Assembly (NCBI GenBank): GCA_001839685.1
Contig: MLAK01000760.1
Coordinates: 12,040-76,039 of the forward strand
Length of the DNA: 64,000 bases
From: Tritrichomonas foetus
Lineage: Eukaryota; Parabasalia; Tritrichomonadida; Tritrichomonadidae
Direction: 5' to 3'
The translations under genes and the position numbers were made by a program. How positions within the stretch are numbered: position 1 is the stretch's first letter; each line of letters opens with the position of its first letter. The notes beneath the pieces are model-generated. The model made no database searches, was not told the DNA's origin, and worked only from the letters and a program-made list of their open reading frames with translations. Below, one piece after another: positions 7,984 to 16,986 of the stretch.

Positions 7984-9918
7984 ATGAGTAAAAATGGATC
8001 ATCTTCGTCATCCGAAAAACAACAAGATCCAATTCAACGAGCTCTAGATTGGGCAAATTCACGACTTTCAGCATTCGAGGAAACTGCGACAGATATAACA
8101 ACAGATTTTACATCTGGACAATACTTTGTGACTTTAATTGAAGATATCACCCAAGAAGAACTTAAAATTACTTATAGAAACCCAAAAACTATATTCCAAA
8201 AAAGATTGACAATAGATGCTTGTTTAAAATATCTTGATAACTATCGTTTTATTACTCCAATACCAGTTAAAAGAGAAGATATTTTATGGGGTGAAACAAT
8301 TCCAACTTATAATCTTTTAAGAATGATTAACGTGAGATTAGATAATGGTGATCTTCCACCACTGCCTCATGATTTCCGTCCAAGACCTCCTTTAACTAGC
8401 CGAGTTCAAAAAGTGGAAAAAAGTCAACAAACAAACAAAGTAACATCAAAAAAATGTGTTGGAATTGATATTGGAACCTCACAAACCAAATATTCAATTT
8501 TTTCTCGAAATCATGTTAATAAATTCAACTCAGTTATATCAATTAGAGAAAACAAAAAGAAAATTGGTGGTATTTTGAAAGGAGCAGATCACATTGTACT
8601 TGATTTTAAACGTTTTATAGGAAGAGACTTTACTGATGATTCACTTGAAGATGAAACAAGAAAAATGAAAATATATGCAATTGAAGAAGATAGTACAAAC
8701 TTTAGACCAATTATTAAATTAGAAAATAACAAAACAGATTCAAGCAGCAACAAACAAATTAGCAATGCTAATAATTTGAGTAAATCAAAAAAATTAAATG
8801 ATTCAATTTTACATAGTTCGAAAAGTTCAAGTAATAATGTATCAGACAGAAATCAAAATGAAAATCACAATGATTATGATGAATCACAAAAAACGTTTAC
8901 ATTTGAACAAATGACGGCTTATTTATTTAATAAAATTAAAAAATCTATTTCTACAGAATCAGGTGATGATGTAAATGATGCAGTTTTATCAGTTCCTTCA
9001 TATTTTAGTATTTCACAAAGATATGCACTAAGAGATGCAGCTACAATCGCAGGTTTTAATGTAATAAGTGTAATTACAGAACCTGTTGCAACTGGAATAG
9101 CAACACGATTTATATCCAGTTCTGAGTTGAAATCTAAAAATTCGTCTAATCAGAATCCCAAACCGGGAACTTCTTCGAACTCGAAACATGGGAAATCAAC
9201 AATTTCACAACAAAAAATTTCCAATTCTAAGCCAACCACTTCGAATTCTAAGCCAACCACTTCAAATTCTAAGCCAACTACTTCAAATACTAAGCCGAAT
9301 ATTTCTTCGGGTTTGAAAACTAACAATAAATCCACAAATTCCAAACAAAGCGATTCATCAAGTAAACAAATAAAAAAGTCTAATCAAAACAATATTGTTA
9401 TTGTCGATGTTGGTGGTGGAAAAACAGAAGCTTCATTATTATTGATTGATAAAAATAATATTAAGCCGATAAGAAATGAATTTAATTCTAAGCTTGGTGG
9501 CAGCAATTTTGATCATGCTTTAGCTAAGAAATATTTTACATACAAAAATTCAAAGCCAGAAACCCCCCATGAAAAAATGCAAATCATTCTAGCAGCAGAG
9601 CATGCAAAAATTGCCTTATCTACCAAAAAGCAAACTAAAATAAAAGAAATGAATATTACAAAAGACGAATTCGAAGATTGCTGTGAAAATTTGATTAATG
9701 AAATAATTGATCCAATTAAAAGACTATTTAGTGATGACCCTAATAAAAAAAAAGATTTAAAAAAGTGGTTTTATCAGGAGGAACAACAAAAATACCAAAA
9801 GTTAAAGAAAAAATCGAAGATTTTTTTGGAAAAGGAATTGAGATTATTTTTTCTGGATTTGATGATGGAAATAATAGTTCTGTTGCCCTTGGAGCAGCAA
9901 TTCATGGAGCAATATTAA
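7984..9918 (+). CDS. CH-like domain plus first Hsp70 nucleotide-binding domain (5' part of a triple-Hsp70 gene)
   Basis: Starts at an ATG directly after an in-frame TAA. Residues 14-130 repeat the CH-like domain of the neighbouring minus-strand gene (ALDWANSRL, DILWGETIPTYNLLRMINVRL). An Hsp70 nucleotide-binding domain follows from about residue 156: GIDIGTSQTKYSIF, FKRFIGRDFTD, VPSYFSISQRYALRDAATIA, TEPVATGIA and VDVGGGKTEASLL. Two low-complexity insertions interrupt it, a Ser/Asn/Lys-rich one near 8735-8890 and a KPTTSNS repeat near 9220-9300. Homology stops at about 9765: the last ~50 codons of this frame are Lys-rich and unlike Hsp70, while the missing adenosine-binding motif (LSGGTTKIPKVKEKI) appears in the -1 frame. 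The stop at 9918 is therefore not the natural end. I treat this and the next entry as one gene. Confidence 0.85.
   Translation: MSKNGSSSSSEKQQDPIQRALDWANSRLSAFEETATDITTDFTSGQYFVTLIEDITQEELKITYRNPKTIFQKRLTIDACLKYLDNYRFITPIPVKREDILWGETIPTYNLLRMINVRLDNGDLPPLPHDFRPRPPLTSRVQKVEKSQQTNKVTSKKCVGIDIGTSQTKYSIFSRNHVNKFNSVISIRENKKKIGGILKGADHIVLDFKRFIGRDFTDDSLEDETRKMKIYAIEEDSTNFRPIIKLENNKTDSSSNKQISNANNLSKSKKLNDSILHSSKSSSNNVSDRNQNENHNDYDESQKTFTFEQMTAYLFNKIKKSISTESGDDVNDAVLSVPSYFSISQRYALRDAATIAGFNVISVITEPVATGIATRFISSSELKSKNSSNQNPKPGTSSNSKHGKSTISQQKISNSKPTTSNSKPTTSNSKPTTSNTKPNISSGLKTNNKSTNSKQSDSSSKQIKKSNQNNIVIVDVGGGKTEASLLLIDKNNIKPIRNEFNSKLGGSNFDHALAKKYFTYKNSKPETPHEKMQIILAAEHAKIALSTKKQTKIKEMNITKDEFEDCCENLINEIIDPIKRLFSDDPNKKKDLKKWFYQEEQQKYQKLKKKSKIFLEKELRLFFLDLMMEIIVLLPLEQQFMEQY
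9220..9300 (+). repeat. 21-bp tandem repeat coding KPTTSNS
   Basis: The 21-bp unit begins at 9226, 9247 and 9268, with a diverged fourth copy at 9289. It encodes Lys-Pro-Thr-Thr-Ser-Asn-Ser and sits as an insertion in the first Hsp70 nucleotide-binding domain, just before the phosphate-2 motif. It is probably a surface loop that expanded by replication slippage. Confidence 0.8.
9756..9765 (+). other. Putative -1 frameshift site TTTAAAAAAG
   Basis: In the upstream frame the codons read GAT TTA AAA AAG. This creates two overlapping slippery heptamers of the X_XXY_YYZ type, T_TTA_AAA (9756-9762) and A_AAA_AAG (9759-9765). A -1 slip here continues as GTG GTT TTA TCA GGA, which is the expected Hsp70 adenosine motif. 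The -1 frame is closed by a TAA at 9744-9746, so the change must occur after that. A run of nine A at 9745-9753 lies just upstream, and a single missing A there would give the same picture. A weak hairpin (9808-9815 with 9819-9826) is too far away to be a normal stimulator. Confidence 0.5.
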
Positions 9919-12900
9919 AAGGAGAAAGAAACGAAAAATTAAAAGGAATATCTTCTAATGAAACACTAAAAAATTCAATTGGCATTTTACAGCCGAAAGA
10001 AAATGTAGCAAGTCCAAGAAATTCAATCCGATCTACTAAGTCAACAAACTCTATTGGTTCTACAGGATCTATACGATATGTAAAATCATGTGATTCTATT
10101 GGACATTTTTCAAATAATAAAAAAGAAATACTGATTAATAAAGGATCTTCCCTTCCAATTAAAGCCAAAACAGAAATTAGCACCACTTATGATAATCAAA
10201 CTAGCCTTTCATTCAATGTTATAGAATGTGAAGATAATTCCCAAAATATTATTCAACTAGGCCAGGTCACAATTAGTGATATAGAACCCGCGAAAAAAGG
10301 AATTCCGAAAATTGATGTTCAAGTATCAATAGATGTGAATGGAAAAATTAACGTATCAGCAAAAGATATGACAAGTGGAAAAAAATTACCTACTAAGTAT
10401 GAATTGAGAATAAATTTAAATGAAAATGAAATCAATGAATATAAAGAAGAAATGGCGAATGAAAATGACATATGTGAAGAAGAAGAGGAAGAGGAAGGAG
10501 ATGAAGTTGGTGAACAACTTAATGATGAATTAATAGATACTGATGAAGAGAATGAACAAGAAACAAATGTTAAATCAAAAGAGATATTGGAAACCAATAT
10601 TGCAAATAAAAGTAGTACTAACCCCAGAACAAGTAACAATGTACTTTGTCCTGAAAAACACTTAAATATAAAAGAAACTCAATTAAACATACCAACGACA
10701 AACAAAGTAGAGAGGAATCAAGATAAGAAGGAAGATAAGGAATCAAAAGGAAAATCAAGTGATTCATTAGACGAATTATCAAATAAACCACCAAATTATG
10801 TCTCTAATAATATAAAAACAAGTGAACCACTAAATTCCTCAAGTATAAGTTCAAAAAGTCATGTGAAAAATGTATCAAATATGCAATCAAATGATATTAA
10901 CAATTTACCCAACAAGGTAAAAAATCAACCATTGAATGAAGCATCATTTAAATTAACAGATGATTCAATTGATAGATCAGAACAAAAAGCTAACAAGGAA
11001 ACTGAACAAAAGTTGAAACAATTAATTGATGAAAGAATGGGTAGCAAAAGAGAAAATAAACATGTTAGACCTGTTGTAGGAATAGACTTTGGCTCATCAA
11101 AATGCCATTATACAATATTTCAATCATCAAAAAAGAACAAAAATGGTGATAGCAGCAGCCCTAATATGGAAGAAAATATGGAAAATATAAAAAAATTTCC
11201 ATCATTAATTGGATTAAAAGGAGATAAAAGAATTATTGGAAATATTCCAAAGAATGTGAAAGAATCGAAAGATATAACAATTATTAAAGATATGAAACGG
11301 CTTCTTGGTCATTCATATCAAGATAAAGAAATTCAAAATCATCTTAAAGAGCTTCCATATTTCCTTAAAGAAGATCCACGCACACATCGTCCATTTGTTG
11401 AATATATGAATGAACAACATTCTTTTGAAGAAATGACAGGCTTTTTATTCTCGAAAATTCGAAAAGATGCCAACAGTAACATAGATAATGATGGTAACAA
11501 TAAATTTAATCCTAAGTCAGGCAGTAATCTGATTAAATTTGAAACTAGTTCAAGCTCAGAAGAAATCGTAATTGAAGATGCTGTCATTGCAGTTCCTTCT
11601 ATTTTCACTGATTCACAAAGGCGCTCAATCAAAAATTCTGCCCTAGCTGCTGGTTTCAAAAATGTATATTTAATCAACGAACCAACTGCTATTTCTCTCG
11701 CATTATGTAAAGCCAAGAAAGTTGCACTTAATAGTAATCCCAATGATGTTGAAAATAATTACGAAAAAACAAAATCCGAAAATGATCAAGAAAAATTTAT
11801 GATTATTGACTTTGGAGCAGGGAAAATAGAAGCATCAATCATAAAAAGTGATGGAAAAACAAGTGAAATAGTTGATAGTTGTGTAGATTTGAGTTTTGGA
11901 GGACAGGAATTTGATTCAAGATTAAGTTCAAAATATTTTGAACCAATCAATCAAAAAGAAATGACTCAAGAAGAAATTGAATATGAAATACGTCGACGAA
12001 ATGAAGCTAGTGAAGAAGCCAAAATTCAATTAAGTTCACAAGATAAAACTACTTTAAATGAACAAGAAATTACACAAGAAGAATTTGAACGAGAATGTCA
12101 AGATTTAATTGAACATTGTTTGAAACCTATTAAACAATTATTTCAAAATGGTCAACAAGATAAGAACGAACTTCAAAATATTATTTTGAAAGGTGGAATG
12201 TGTCAAATTCCACGAATTGAACAAGAAATTCGATCATATTTTGGATCATCTATCCCTATTATTAAGCCATCATTAAGTACATCCGATCAACTGATTAGTG
12301 AAGGTGCATCTATTCGAGGTTCACTTCTTAATGGAAATGATGATCCATTAATTAAAGACATAAATGTCATTGATCGTGTCAGCCATCCAATTGGAATTCG
12401 ACAAGCTAATGGACTAAACTCACTTCTATTTAAGACAGATAATTATATTCCGATTAAAAAGAAAACTTTTGCAACAACAAATGAAGATAATCAATCCAAT
12501 ATTTCATTTGATATTATTCAAGGCAACAGAAAAATGGCCGATGATTGTAAGCCTATAGGAACTATCAAAATAAATGATATTCCACCTTCGAAACGCTGTG
12601 AACCGAAAATTGAAGTATCTATGGGAATAGATGAAAATGGAATGTTTGTGATAGAAGCTAAAGATTTATCCACAAATAATACTTTACCAGCAGAACTTAT
12701 TTCGACCAATAATCTATGTGAAGAGGAAAAATTACAGATTAAGGAAAAGTTTGATCAAGAAGCAAATGGAATTCATACATCAAAGAAAGCTGTTGGTATT
12801 GATATTGGAACGTGCTCCTGTAGATATAGTATCTATTCTAAAGGTGTAAAGCATGGAACATCATTTCCTTCAACAGTTGCGTTCAAAGACGGTGTCAAAT

Positions 12901-14585
12901 ATGTTGGCGAAATTCCTCCAAATATTACCAATGATGATAATTCTGTAGTTATTTCTGATCTGAAAAGAATCATTGGAAGAGATTTTTCAGATAAAGAACT
13001 TGTAGAAAAAATAAAATTATTACCATATAATGTTGAAAAAGATAAAATCAATAATAGACCATTTATTACAATTAAAGAAGAAAAAATATCGCTTGAAAAG
13101 CTGACATCTATGCTTTTAACTGATGTCAAAAGAAGATTAACAACTGAAACTGGGAAAGAAATTGTAGATGCTGTGATAACTGTTCCTGCTTTCTTTCCAA
13201 ATTCGCAAAGACAGGCAATTCGTGATGCTGCGCGTATTGCTGGTTTTAATGTTATTCGAATGGTCAATGAAACTGCTGCAACAGCTATGGCATATAATAT
13301 GCAACAGGACAACAATTTTGCAAACTGTGACATTTTGAATAATATTCAAAACACCTTGAATGAAAGTTCTAATAATTCAATTACAAAATCCAAGTCTAAA
13401 AATGTTGTTGTGTATGATATGGGAGGTGGAAAAGTTGATACATCTCTCATCAATTTAGATGGTGGTGTTTGTACTACATTAAATAGTGCCGGCAATATGA
13501 ATCTAGGAGGAAGAGATTTGGATTATAGAGTAGCTCTCCACTATATTACTGATGGAAAGAAACTTGGTGATAAAGAAATGCGAAAATGTTTAATTGATGC
13601 AGAAAAAATCAAAATATCACTAAGTGATCAAGCAAGCACATCAATCAATAGAAAAACTATCACGCGTAAAGAGTTTGAAGAAACATGTGAAGATTTATTA
13701 GAAAAAACTGTAGATCCTGTTAAGGAATTGTTTGTAGGAGCTCCAGTAACAAAAGATAAAGTTGATTGTGTTATTTTAACAGGAGGATCAACAAAAATAC
13801 CAAAAATCAGAGAGTTAATACGAAAATTCTTTGGAAATAATGTAGATTTTGTTGAATTGCACGAAGGTGATCATGTTGCATATGGTGCTTCAATTCAAGG
13901 TGCTATTATGGAAGGAAATCTATCTAATGAGCTTGATGGTGTTGAAATGAGAGACTCATTGCTTCTTTCGATTGGTATTAGTCAAGCCAATGGAATTAAT
14001 GCTATTATTATTCCACATGGAACAGTTCTTCCAGCAAGTTACACAATTATGACAACAACATATATTGATGGACAAACGAATGTATCATTTGATATAGTTC
14101 AAGGTGAGCGAAAAATGGCAGCAGATTGTATAAAACTTGGTCACGTTACTGTAGAAGGCATTCAAGTTGCAAAACGATGTGTACCTAAAATAGAAGTCTC
14201 CATGAAAATCGATGAAGATGGTTTTCTTTCGGTTAAAGCTAAAGATTTAACTACAGGTGCTTCGATGACAACACATGTTTATTCTTCTTCAAATTTGAAT
14301 GAGGCTGAAATTCAGACAATGCTTGAAGAAGCAGAAACAATGAAAGAAGAAGATAAACGTAAGATAGCAATTGCTGAAGAAAAGGGTGAGCTTGCATATG
14401 CATTAGATAAATTAGAAAGAGTTATACGTGAAGCTAAATTAACTAAAACTGAACGTTTGGAAGCTAAAAAGAAAGTATCTGACTGCAGGGAATGGATGAA
14501 TGAAAATGATGATGCTGATCCGTCATTATATAACATGAAGCGTAGTTTAATGAATGATTTGTATAATATGATTATGTCTAAATAA
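9765..14585 (+). CDS. Remainder of triple-Hsp70 protein: end of NBD1, SBD1, and two further complete Hsp70 modules
   Basis: Continues the previous entry in the -1 frame, without its own credible start; the GTG at 9765 is within the homology. First come the adenosine motif and SBD of module 1 (to about 10440), then an acidic Ser/Asn-rich linker (10441-11060). Module 2 has VVGIDFGSSKCHYTIF near 11075, MKRLLGH, INEPTAISLA, IDFGAGKIEASI and ILKGGMCQIPRIEQE, then an SBD to about 12715. Module 3 starts near 12784 (AVGIDIGTCSCRYSIY, LKRIIGRDFSD, VNETAATAMAY, YDMGGGKVDTS, ILTGGSTKIPKIRE) and ends with SBD and lid helices. Module 3 is closest to the single Hsp70 at 4491-6770, even in SBD wording (GISQANGINAIIIPHGTVLP), while modules 1 and 2 are more diverged. 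This suggests internal duplication from a single-module ancestor. There is no EEVD tail. The joined product is about 2,200 residues, against about 640 for a normal Hsp70. It probably acts as a multivalent chaperone or scaffold. Confidence 0.88.
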   Translation: MVLSGGTTKIPKVKEKIEDFFGKGIEIIFSGFDDGNNSSVALGAAIHGAILKGERNEKLKGISSNETLKNSIGILQPKENVASPRNSIRSTKSTNSIGSTGSIRYVKSCDSIGHFSNNKKEILINKGSSLPIKAKTEISTTYDNQTSLSFNVIECEDNSQNIIQLGQVTISDIEPAKKGIPKIDVQVSIDVNGKINVSAKDMTSGKKLPTKYELRINLNENEINEYKEEMANENDICEEEEEEEGDEVGEQLNDELIDTDEENEQETNVKSKEILETNIANKSSTNPRTSNNVLCPEKHLNIKETQLNIPTTNKVERNQDKKEDKESKGKSSDSLDELSNKPPNYVSNNIKTSEPLNSSSISSKSHVKNVSNMQSNDINNLPNKVKNQPLNEASFKLTDDSIDRSEQKANKETEQKLKQLIDERMGSKRENKHVRPVVGIDFGSSKCHYTIFQSSKKNKNGDSSSPNMEENMENIKKFPSLIGLKGDKRIIGNIPKNVKESKDITIIKDMKRLLGHSYQDKEIQNHLKELPYFLKEDPRTHRPFVEYMNEQHSFEEMTGFLFSKIRKDANSNIDNDGNNKFNPKSGSNLIKFETSSSSEEIVIEDAVIAVPSIFTDSQRRSIKNSALAAGFKNVYLINEPTAISLALCKAKKVALNSNPNDVENNYEKTKSENDQEKFMIIDFGAGKIEASIIKSDGKTSEIVDSCVDLSFGGQEFDSRLSSKYFEPINQKEMTQEEIEYEIRRRNEASEEAKIQLSSQDKTTLNEQEITQEEFERECQDLIEHCLKPIKQLFQNGQQDKNELQNIILKGGMCQIPRIEQEIRSYFGSSIPIIKPSLSTSDQLISEGASIRGSLLNGNDDPLIKDINVIDRVSHPIGIRQANGLNSLLFKTDNYIPIKKKTFATTNEDNQSNISFDIIQGNRKMADDCKPIGTIKINDIPPSKRCEPKIEVSMGIDENGMFVIEAKDLSTNNTLPAELISTNNLCEEEKLQIKEKFDQEANGIHTSKKAVGIDIGTCSCRYSIYSKGVKHGTSFPSTVAFKDGVKYVGEIPPNITNDDNSVVISDLKRIIGRDFSDKELVEKIKLLPYNVEKDKINNRPFITIKEEKISLEKLTSMLLTDVKRRLTTETGKEIVDAVITVPAFFPNSQRQAIRDAARIAGFNVIRMVNETAATAMAYNMQQDNNFANCDILNNIQNTLNESSNNSITKSKSKNVVVYDMGGGKVDTSLINLDGGVCTTLNSAGNMNLGGRDLDYRVALHYITDGKKLGDKEMRKCLIDAEKIKISLSDQASTSINRKTITRKEFEETCEDLLEKTVDPVKELFVGAPVTKDKVDCVILTGGSTKIPKIRELIRKFFGNNVDFVELHEGDHVAYGASIQGAIMEGNLSNELDGVEMRDSLLLSIGISQANGINAIIIPHGTVLPASYTIMTTTYIDGQTNVSFDIVQGERKMAADCIKLGHVTVEGIQVAKRCVPKIEVSMKIDEDGFLSVKAKDLTTGASMTTHVYSSSNLNEAEIQTMLEEAETMKEEDKRKIAIAEEKGELAYALDKLERVIREAKLTKTERLEAKKKVSDCREWMNENDDADPSLYNMKRSLMNDLYNMIMSK

Positions 14586-14840
14586 ATAAATATATTAATA
14601 TATTTTATTTTGTCTTAGAATTTCTTGTAAAAGATCGAAAAATAACTTTTTTTTCTATTTAACTATTGGAAGACATTGAAAAGTGTAATTAATATTTACA
14701 CTATTACGCTCAAAAAACTTCTGACAACATCAAAACATAGATAAAATTAAAATTAAAAGGATATCTATTTTATTAATATAATATAATATAATACATGAAT
14801 TAATTAAGAGGGAATACAAGAAGATATATCTAATATAATC

Positions 14841-16133
14841 TTACTTCAGAAGCCCTGGAAGTAATGGCGGTGCAGGTGTTTTCGAAGCCACTCTAAAGCG
14901 AGTCATTTGACGATAATGCATATTGTTTTTGTGGGAAAAAGTTCGATCCATTGGAATTAATAATCCTCTGTGAATGTTTGGTTGAAGTGAGTGGGGTCTG
15001 AATGATTCAGTCTTCAAAACTTGTGGGTGATATTCAGATTTTACATCTCTATTAGAATACTTGTTATGAAATAGGATTTTATACATAGCTGTTTCATGAT
15101 CCATAATACCATCACTTAACTTTTTGGTAAGTTGTTTATGATCAATACCAAATTTAGACTGTAAATTAATGAGAATTCTTTCATCAATTTCCTGATAATA
15201 GTCAGGAAAAACAAATCTTTGTTCTCCCTTCAACCAGTTGCATTCATATATTTCATTAATAGTGATACGCTTTTTAGGATCTTTTTCAAGCATCTTTCGA
15301 ATTAAGTTTTGGAGTGGCTCATTTGCATCATCAGGAAATTTAAGATCATCTTCTACGATTTTCCTCATCAAGTTTGGTATACAAGCATCAATAAATGGAA
15401 GTCCATCATAAGCCATTTGATACAAAATCACACCAAGTGACCAAATATCCGCAGCTTTGGAATAATTCTCTCTGAGAATCACTTCAGGTGCTGCATAAGC
15501 GGGAGATCCACATGCAGTCTTCATCCAGCCATCTTCTTTGACAAAAGTGGATAATCCAAAATCGGCTAACTTCACATCATCATTTTTGTCAAACAAAATA
15601 TTTTCTGGTTTCAAATCACGATGTGCAACATTCAATACTTTATGTAAGTAATCAATAGCTTCAAGCAATTGCATGAAAATCTTTTTCATCTTTTTTTCAT
15701 CAATATCTTCATTTAAAGAATCTTCATCTTCCAAACAAGGAAGTTTGCGTTCATTTGAGATGAAGTGATTCGATTTGTGACATGCATGACTTAATTTTAT
15801 GTTTTTATGTTGGGAGAAATAATTTGCATGACTGGCAGGCCTTTTGGCTGACATATTTCGAAGTGATCCTAGATTTCCATTTGCTGCATAATCCATAAAT
15901 AGAAAGTAATAATCATCATCTTCTTCAACTTCATAAAGATTTGTGAGAAATGGATGGTGAAATTTTGACATTAAATTGACCTCTCGAATGATTTTATCGA
16001 TTTGGAAGGCGTCACGCTGGATCCTTTTGACAGCAACAGTGATGTTTAACTTCTCGTGGACTGCTGTGAAAACATCAGCGAAGTTTCCACATCCTATGCG
16101 TTGGAGGAGTTGGTAGTTACCGATTTTGCGCAT
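14841..16133 (-). CDS. CAMK/AMPK-like serine/threonine protein kinase with an insertion
   Basis: A 430-residue kinase starting almost directly with the catalytic domain (YQLLQRIGCGNFADVF). Lys36 in AVKRI, an alpha-C Glu (IREVNL), HRDLKPEN, DFGLS and the AAPE activation-segment end are all present, so it should be active. The activation loop and HRDLKPENILFDKNDDVKLADFG wording are typical of the CAMK/SNF1 group. About 55-60 residues, rich in Ser, His and Lys, are inserted between the hinge (MDYAANGNLGSL) and the HRD helix, where such kinases normally have only a short link. The ~110-residue C-terminal tail contains a UBA-like stretch (ERILINLQSKFGIDHKQLTK), reminiscent of AMPK-related kinases, then a basic end. 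Substrates are unknown. The gene is convergent with the triple-Hsp70 gene, with a 255-bp spacer. A TCATT initiator-like motif lies 18-22 nt upstream. Confidence 0.93.
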   Translation of the reverse strand: MRKIGNYQLLQRIGCGNFADVFTAVHEKLNITVAVKRIQRDAFQIDKIIREVNLMSKFHHPFLTNLYEVEEDDDYYFLFMDYAANGNLGSLRNMSAKRPASHANYFSQHKNIKLSHACHKSNHFISNERKLPCLEDEDSLNEDIDEKKMKKIFMQLLEAIDYLHKVLNVAHRDLKPENILFDKNDDVKLADFGLSTFVKEDGWMKTACGSPAYAAPEVILRENYSKAADIWSLGVILYQMAYDGLPFIDACIPNLMRKIVEDDLKFPDDANEPLQNLIRKMLEKDPKKRITINEIYECNWLKGEQRFVFPDYYQEIDERILINLQSKFGIDHKQLTKKLSDGIMDHETAMYKILFHNKYSNRDVKSEYHPQVLKTESFRPHSLQPNIHRGLLIPMDRTFSHKNNMHYRQMTRFRVASKTPAPPLLPGLLK

Positions 16134-16150
16134 TACGTTTTTTTTTTGTT

Positions 16151-16155
16151 AATGA
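16151..16155 (-). promoter_or_regulatory. Initiator-like element (TCATT)
   Basis: TCATT on the minus strand, 18-22 nt upstream of the kinase ATG at 16133, matching the trichomonad TCAYW initiator pattern. Confidence 0.3.
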
Positions 16156-16986
16156 TTGGATAGTATTGAAATTTGTGAGTTATGAATTTTCTATATTATA
16201 CATACAATTATTTTTATAAAACTTATTCAATTTCATCTCCTTGCCGCAATATTTTCTTCACAAAACAAAAATAATGTTAACACAAAATGAGTTCACTTTT
16301 GATAATTTCTCGGATCAATTTTGTGATTCGCGAAGATATTTTCTGTTTAGAAATACCCAACCAATTTAACGAGTTTAATATCTGATTTTATAATATGGCA
16401 AAGCGAATCAATGATTGTTACAGCTAAAATAAATTATACAAAAATTTTCATAGGATTTTTCAATTTTGTGTATATTGAAATAATGTATTGAGCAAAATCA
16501 AAAGACTAATATCTCGTGGTTGTTCTTTTTAATATAATTTCAATTAATATATTAGATATATATTTAAATACTGCATATAAAAATATAAATTAAAAGAATA
16601 ATATCCATAGGTGAAAAAAGATATTTATGTATTTAATAAAATGGTTTAAATTCAAAAGTCGATGATTATTTGTAGAGCATATTTTTGGAAGATAAAAAAT
16701 ATATTGTTCAAACTAATCTTTTAGATGATTTGGCTCCGTTTTTTGCCTGTTTTGTTAGAGTATAGAAAAAAAAACTCATTGAATTTTTCTGTATAATATA
16801 ATGCTTTTTTAGCGGATTATTTTTTGCAAATTTTCTATAGTTTATTTTATGGTATAATATTAATCCATATCTCTTGAATTGTATAAGATTAATTTATTTT
16901 TCTCTCATAAATTAGGATATGATAATATTTTAGACAATTTAACATCAAAAATATTTCAAAAGTAGTGTGAAATTTCTGATCAAATT
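16156..16986. other. Intergenic
   Basis: About 830 bp of very AT-rich sequence between the kinase promoter and the 3' end of the beta-glucosidase gene. No gene, RNA or clear repeat recognised. Confidence 0.4.

Noticed and set aside
9808..9826. Hairpin downstream of the slippery site as a frameshift stimulator
   Set aside because: AT-only 8-bp stem, about 43 nt away; too far and too weak to count as a normal stimulator.
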